A stretch of DNA of 8,800 nt from an uncultured Limnohabitans sp. (GTDB taxonomy: Bacteria > Pseudomonadota > Gammaproteobacteria > Burkholderiales > Burkholderiaceae_C), in NCBI GenBank assembly GCA_937928195.1, contig CALEYZ010000017.1, positions 1 through 8,800 on the forward strand, written 5' to 3'. The notes beneath the pieces were generated by a model. The model searched no databases. It had not been told where the DNA came from and saw only the letters and a list, made by a program, of their open reading frames with translations. Both the position numbers and the translations under genes were made by a program. Below, piece by piece: positions 7,371 through 8,800 of this stretch; the first letter of the stretch is position 1; every line of letters begins with the position of its first letter.

Positions 7371-7537
7371 CTTCGCTTCTAAAAAAGCGGAGTTATCTAC
7401 CCAAACTAAAGCATTGCGAGTGGTTCGCAGTGTGGATGACGGGTCCAAGACTGATCTTGGTGCTGTGGATGAGCGAGGGCTTGTGAGCAGGTCTTTGCGA
7501 AGTGCGGTGCACAAGATGCAAGTTGGGAAATATTGAA
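7371..7537 (+). promoter_or_regulatory. Hairpin-rich 5' leader of the rplN operon
   Basis: This gene-free stretch between the predicted transcription start and rplN contains several inverted repeats. Hairpin 1 is CTTCGCTT/AAGCGGAG (7371-7378 with 7385-7392, one G-U). Hairpin 2 is CATTGCGA/TCGCAGTG (7412-7419 with 7425-7432, one G-U, loop GTGGT). Hairpin 3 is CCAAGA/TCTTGG (7445-7450 with 7455-7460, loop CTGA). A longer-range pair is CTTGTG/CACAAG (7480-7485 with 7510-7515). The 9-mer TGTGGATGA occurs at 7431-7439 and 7464-7472, on either side of hairpin 3. It matches no riboswitch or ribosomal leader class I can name. Autoregulation by a ribosomal protein is possible but is inference only. 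Confidence 0.5.
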
Positions 7538-7906
7538 ATGATTCAGACAGAAACTCGGTTGGATGTTGCCGACAACACCGGCGCTAAGTCCGTTCTTTGC
7601 ATTAAGGTGCTTGGCGGTTCTAAGCGTCGCTACGCAAGTGTTGGTGACATTATCAAAGTGAGCATCAAAGAAGCTGCGCCCCGTGGCCGCGTCAAAAAAG
7701 GCGAGGTTTACAGTGCTGTGGTCGTTCGTACAGCCAAGGGCATTCGCCGTGGTGATGGCTCTCTCGTTAAATTCGATGGCAACGCAGCAGTATTGTTGAA
7801 TGCCAAGTTGGAGCCTATCGGCACCCGCATCTTCGGCCCAGTGACGCGTGAACTGCGTACTGAGAAGTTCATGAAGATCGTGTCCTTGGCACCTGAAGTT
7901 CTTTAA
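7538..7906 (+). CDS. rplN: 50S ribosomal protein L14 (uL14)
   Basis: L14 is a large-subunit protein that binds 23S rRNA near the subunit interface and L19. The 122-residue product has the standard start MIQTETRLDVADNTGAKSV, the L14 signature region at about 59-86 (AVVVRTAKG to DGNAAVL), and the canonical end MKIVSLAPEVL. The ATG at 7538 is chosen because the family begins MIQ; the frame is open 12 codons further upstream but that part is not family-like. A TGGGA about 10 bases upstream can serve as the ribosome-binding site. It is the first gene of the spc-type cluster here, preceded by its own promoter and leader rather than by rpsQ. Confidence 0.98.
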   Translation: MIQTETRLDVADNTGAKSVLCIKVLGGSKRRYASVGDIIKVSIKEAAPRGRVKKGEVYSAVVVRTAKGIRRGDGSLVKFDGNAAVLLNAKLEPIGTRIFGPVTRELRTEKFMKIVSLAPEVL

Positions 7907-7915
7907 GGACCCGTC

Positions 7916-8236
7916 ATGAACAAGATTCGCAAAGGCGACGAAGTCATCGTCATCGCCGGTCGTGACAAAGGCAAGCGTGGCACCGTGTCACTGCGCGCTG
8001 ATGATTCGCACCTGGTGGTCGAGGGTGTTAACCTCGTTAAGAAGCATGCCAAGCCAAACCCAATGAAGGGTACCAATGGCGGCATCATCGAAAAAACAAT
8101 GCCTATTCACCAGTCCAACGTAGCCATTTTCAATGCGGCTACCGGCAAGGCTGACCGTGTGGGTGTTAAGTTGTTGGCTGATGGCAAGCGCGTTCGCGTT
8201 TACAAGTCCAGCGGCGAAGAAATCAAGGTGGCATAA
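7916..8236 (+). CDS. rplX: 50S ribosomal protein L24 (uL24)
   Basis: L24 is an early 23S rRNA-binding protein that helps start 50S assembly. The 106-residue product has the KOW-type signature GDEVIVIAGRDKGKRGTV at 7-24 and a typical basic body (GVNLVKKHAKPNP at 37-49). The ATG follows rplN by 9 bp, with AAGGA overlapping the rplN stop as a clear ribosome-binding site. It is co-transcribed with rplN and rplE, in the usual spc order. Confidence 0.97.
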   Translation: MNKIRKGDEVIVIAGRDKGKRGTVSLRADDSHLVVEGVNLVKKHAKPNPMKGTNGGIIEKTMPIHQSNVAIFNAATGKADRVGVKLLADGKRVRVYKSSGEEIKVA

Positions 8237-8238
8237 AC

Positions 8239-8778
8239 ATGGCACGTCTACAACAACAATACCGCGAAAAAATCGCTCCTGAGCTGATGACCAAGTTTGG
8301 TTACAAGTCAGTCATGGAAGTGCCCCGCATCACCAAAATCACTCTGAACATGGGTGTGAGCGAAGCCGTTGCCGATAAAAAGGTCATGGACAACGCAGTG
8401 GGTGACTTGACCAAGATTGCTGGTCAAAAGCCAGTGGTTACCAAGGCTAAAAAGCCAATCGCTGGTTTCAAAATCCGCGAAGGCCAAGCCATTGGTTGCA
8501 TGGTCACCTTGCGTGGCGTGCAAATGTATGAATTCCTGGATCGCTTCGTGACCGTGGCATTGCCCCGCGTTCGTGACTTCCGTGGTATCTCTGGTCGTGC
8601 TTTTGACGGCCGTGGCAACTACAACGTCGGCGTGAAAGAGCAAATCATTTTCCCTGAAATTGAGTACGACAAGGTTGACGCTTTGCGTGGTCTCAATATC
8701 AGCATCACCACGACAGCCAAGACCGACGACGAATGCAAAGCATTGCTCGCCGGCTTCCGCTTCCCGTTCAAGAACTGA
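8239..8778 (+). CDS. rplE: 50S ribosomal protein L5 (uL5)
   Basis: L5 binds 5S rRNA and forms part of the central protuberance and a bridge to the 30S subunit. The 179-residue product is the standard length and contains PRITKITLNMGV (29-40), the L5 signature LTKIAGQKPVVTKAKKP (57-73), GFKIREGQAIGCMVTLRG, and the family ending LLAGFRFPFKN. The ATG is only 2 bp after the rplX stop, and AAGGTGG in the last codons of rplX is the ribosome-binding site, so translation is likely coupled. In E. coli the S8 repressor acts near this junction; I could not identify an equivalent fold here by eye. Confidence 0.98.
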   Translation: MARLQQQYREKIAPELMTKFGYKSVMEVPRITKITLNMGVSEAVADKKVMDNAVGDLTKIAGQKPVVTKAKKPIAGFKIREGQAIGCMVTLRGVQMYEFLDRFVTVALPRVRDFRGISGRAFDGRGNYNVGVKEQIIFPEIEYDKVDALRGLNISITTTAKTDDECKALLAGFRFPFKN

Positions 8779-8786
8779 GGTGACAC

Positions 8787-8800
8787 GTGGCTAAAGTAGC
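8787..8800 (+). CDS. rpsN: 30S ribosomal protein S14, first codons only (cut by window end)
   Basis: After rplE, GAGGTGA (8777-8783) is a good ribosome-binding site followed by GTG GCT AAA GTA GC, reading M-A-K-V-A. S14 proteins of this group begin M-A-K, and rpsN follows rplE in the spc operon, so this is very probably rpsN with a GTG start. Only four full codons are visible, so identity rests on gene order and the first residues. Confidence 0.7.

Noticed and set aside
7420..7536. Open frame through the rplN leader (GTG at 7420, or ATG at 7516 giving only MQVGKY), ending one base before the rplN ATG
   Set aside because: No good ribosome-binding site and no recognisable protein; the longer version would begin within the promoter. 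The position of the stop is suggestive of coupling, but the leader is better explained by RNA structure.
8200..8300. S8 translational repressor site at the rplX-rplE junction, as in E. coli
   Set aside because: I could not find by eye a stem resembling the helix 21-like S8 target; a covariance search would be needed.
1..8800. Novel defence, mobile or CRISPR-type system
   Set aside because: Every substantial stretch is accounted for by recognisable housekeeping genes on both strands; no repeats-with-spacers, transposase, integrase or unknown gene cluster is present.

Overview
This window reads as ordinary chromosomal sequence of a Gram-negative bacterium, most likely a betaproteobacterium of the Burkholderiales, perhaps Comamonadaceae. 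The evidence is the style of the L14, L24, L5 and OxyR proteins, the recG-oxyR pairing, moderate-to-high GC with very frequent TTG leucine codons, and an FAD-type GlpD next to GlpK. The family-level placement is inference. I see no mobile element, CRISPR array, tRNA, rRNA, phage gene or obvious novel system. Nearly all of the DNA is compact housekeeping coding sequence.

Layout. Positions 1-1298 hold the 3' part of recG, a branched-DNA helicase. It is followed after 9 bp by oxyR (1308-2273), the peroxide sensor, and then by ubiA (2312-3163), a ubiquinone-pathway prenyltransferase. These three genes run rightward. proC (3201-4043), which makes proline, runs leftward and converges on ubiA. A 75-bp divergent intergenic region (4044-4118) separates proC from glpK (4119-5621), glycerol kinase. 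glpK is followed by glpD (5685-7274), the FAD-dependent glycerol-3-phosphate dehydrogenase. GlpK phosphorylates glycerol and GlpD oxidises the product to dihydroxyacetone phosphate, feeding electrons into the quinone pool. UbiA acts in the synthesis of that quinone pool.

A 263-bp non-coding stretch (7275-7537) follows glpD. It holds a probable terminator region, a convincing sigma-70-type promoter (7336-7364) and a leader of about 165 nt with several inverted repeats. The head of the spc ribosomal-protein operon comes next: rplN (L14), rplX (L24), rplE (L5) and the first codons of rpsN (S14), cut off by the window end.

The points most worth a second look are small ones: an in-frame 24-bp tandem duplication inside glpD; the hairpin-rich leader ahead of rplN; the spc operon starting directly after a metabolic gene rather than after rpsQ; the apparent loss of the fructose-1,6-bisphosphate allosteric loop in GlpK; and a two-helical-turn direct repeat in the proC/glpK divergent region.
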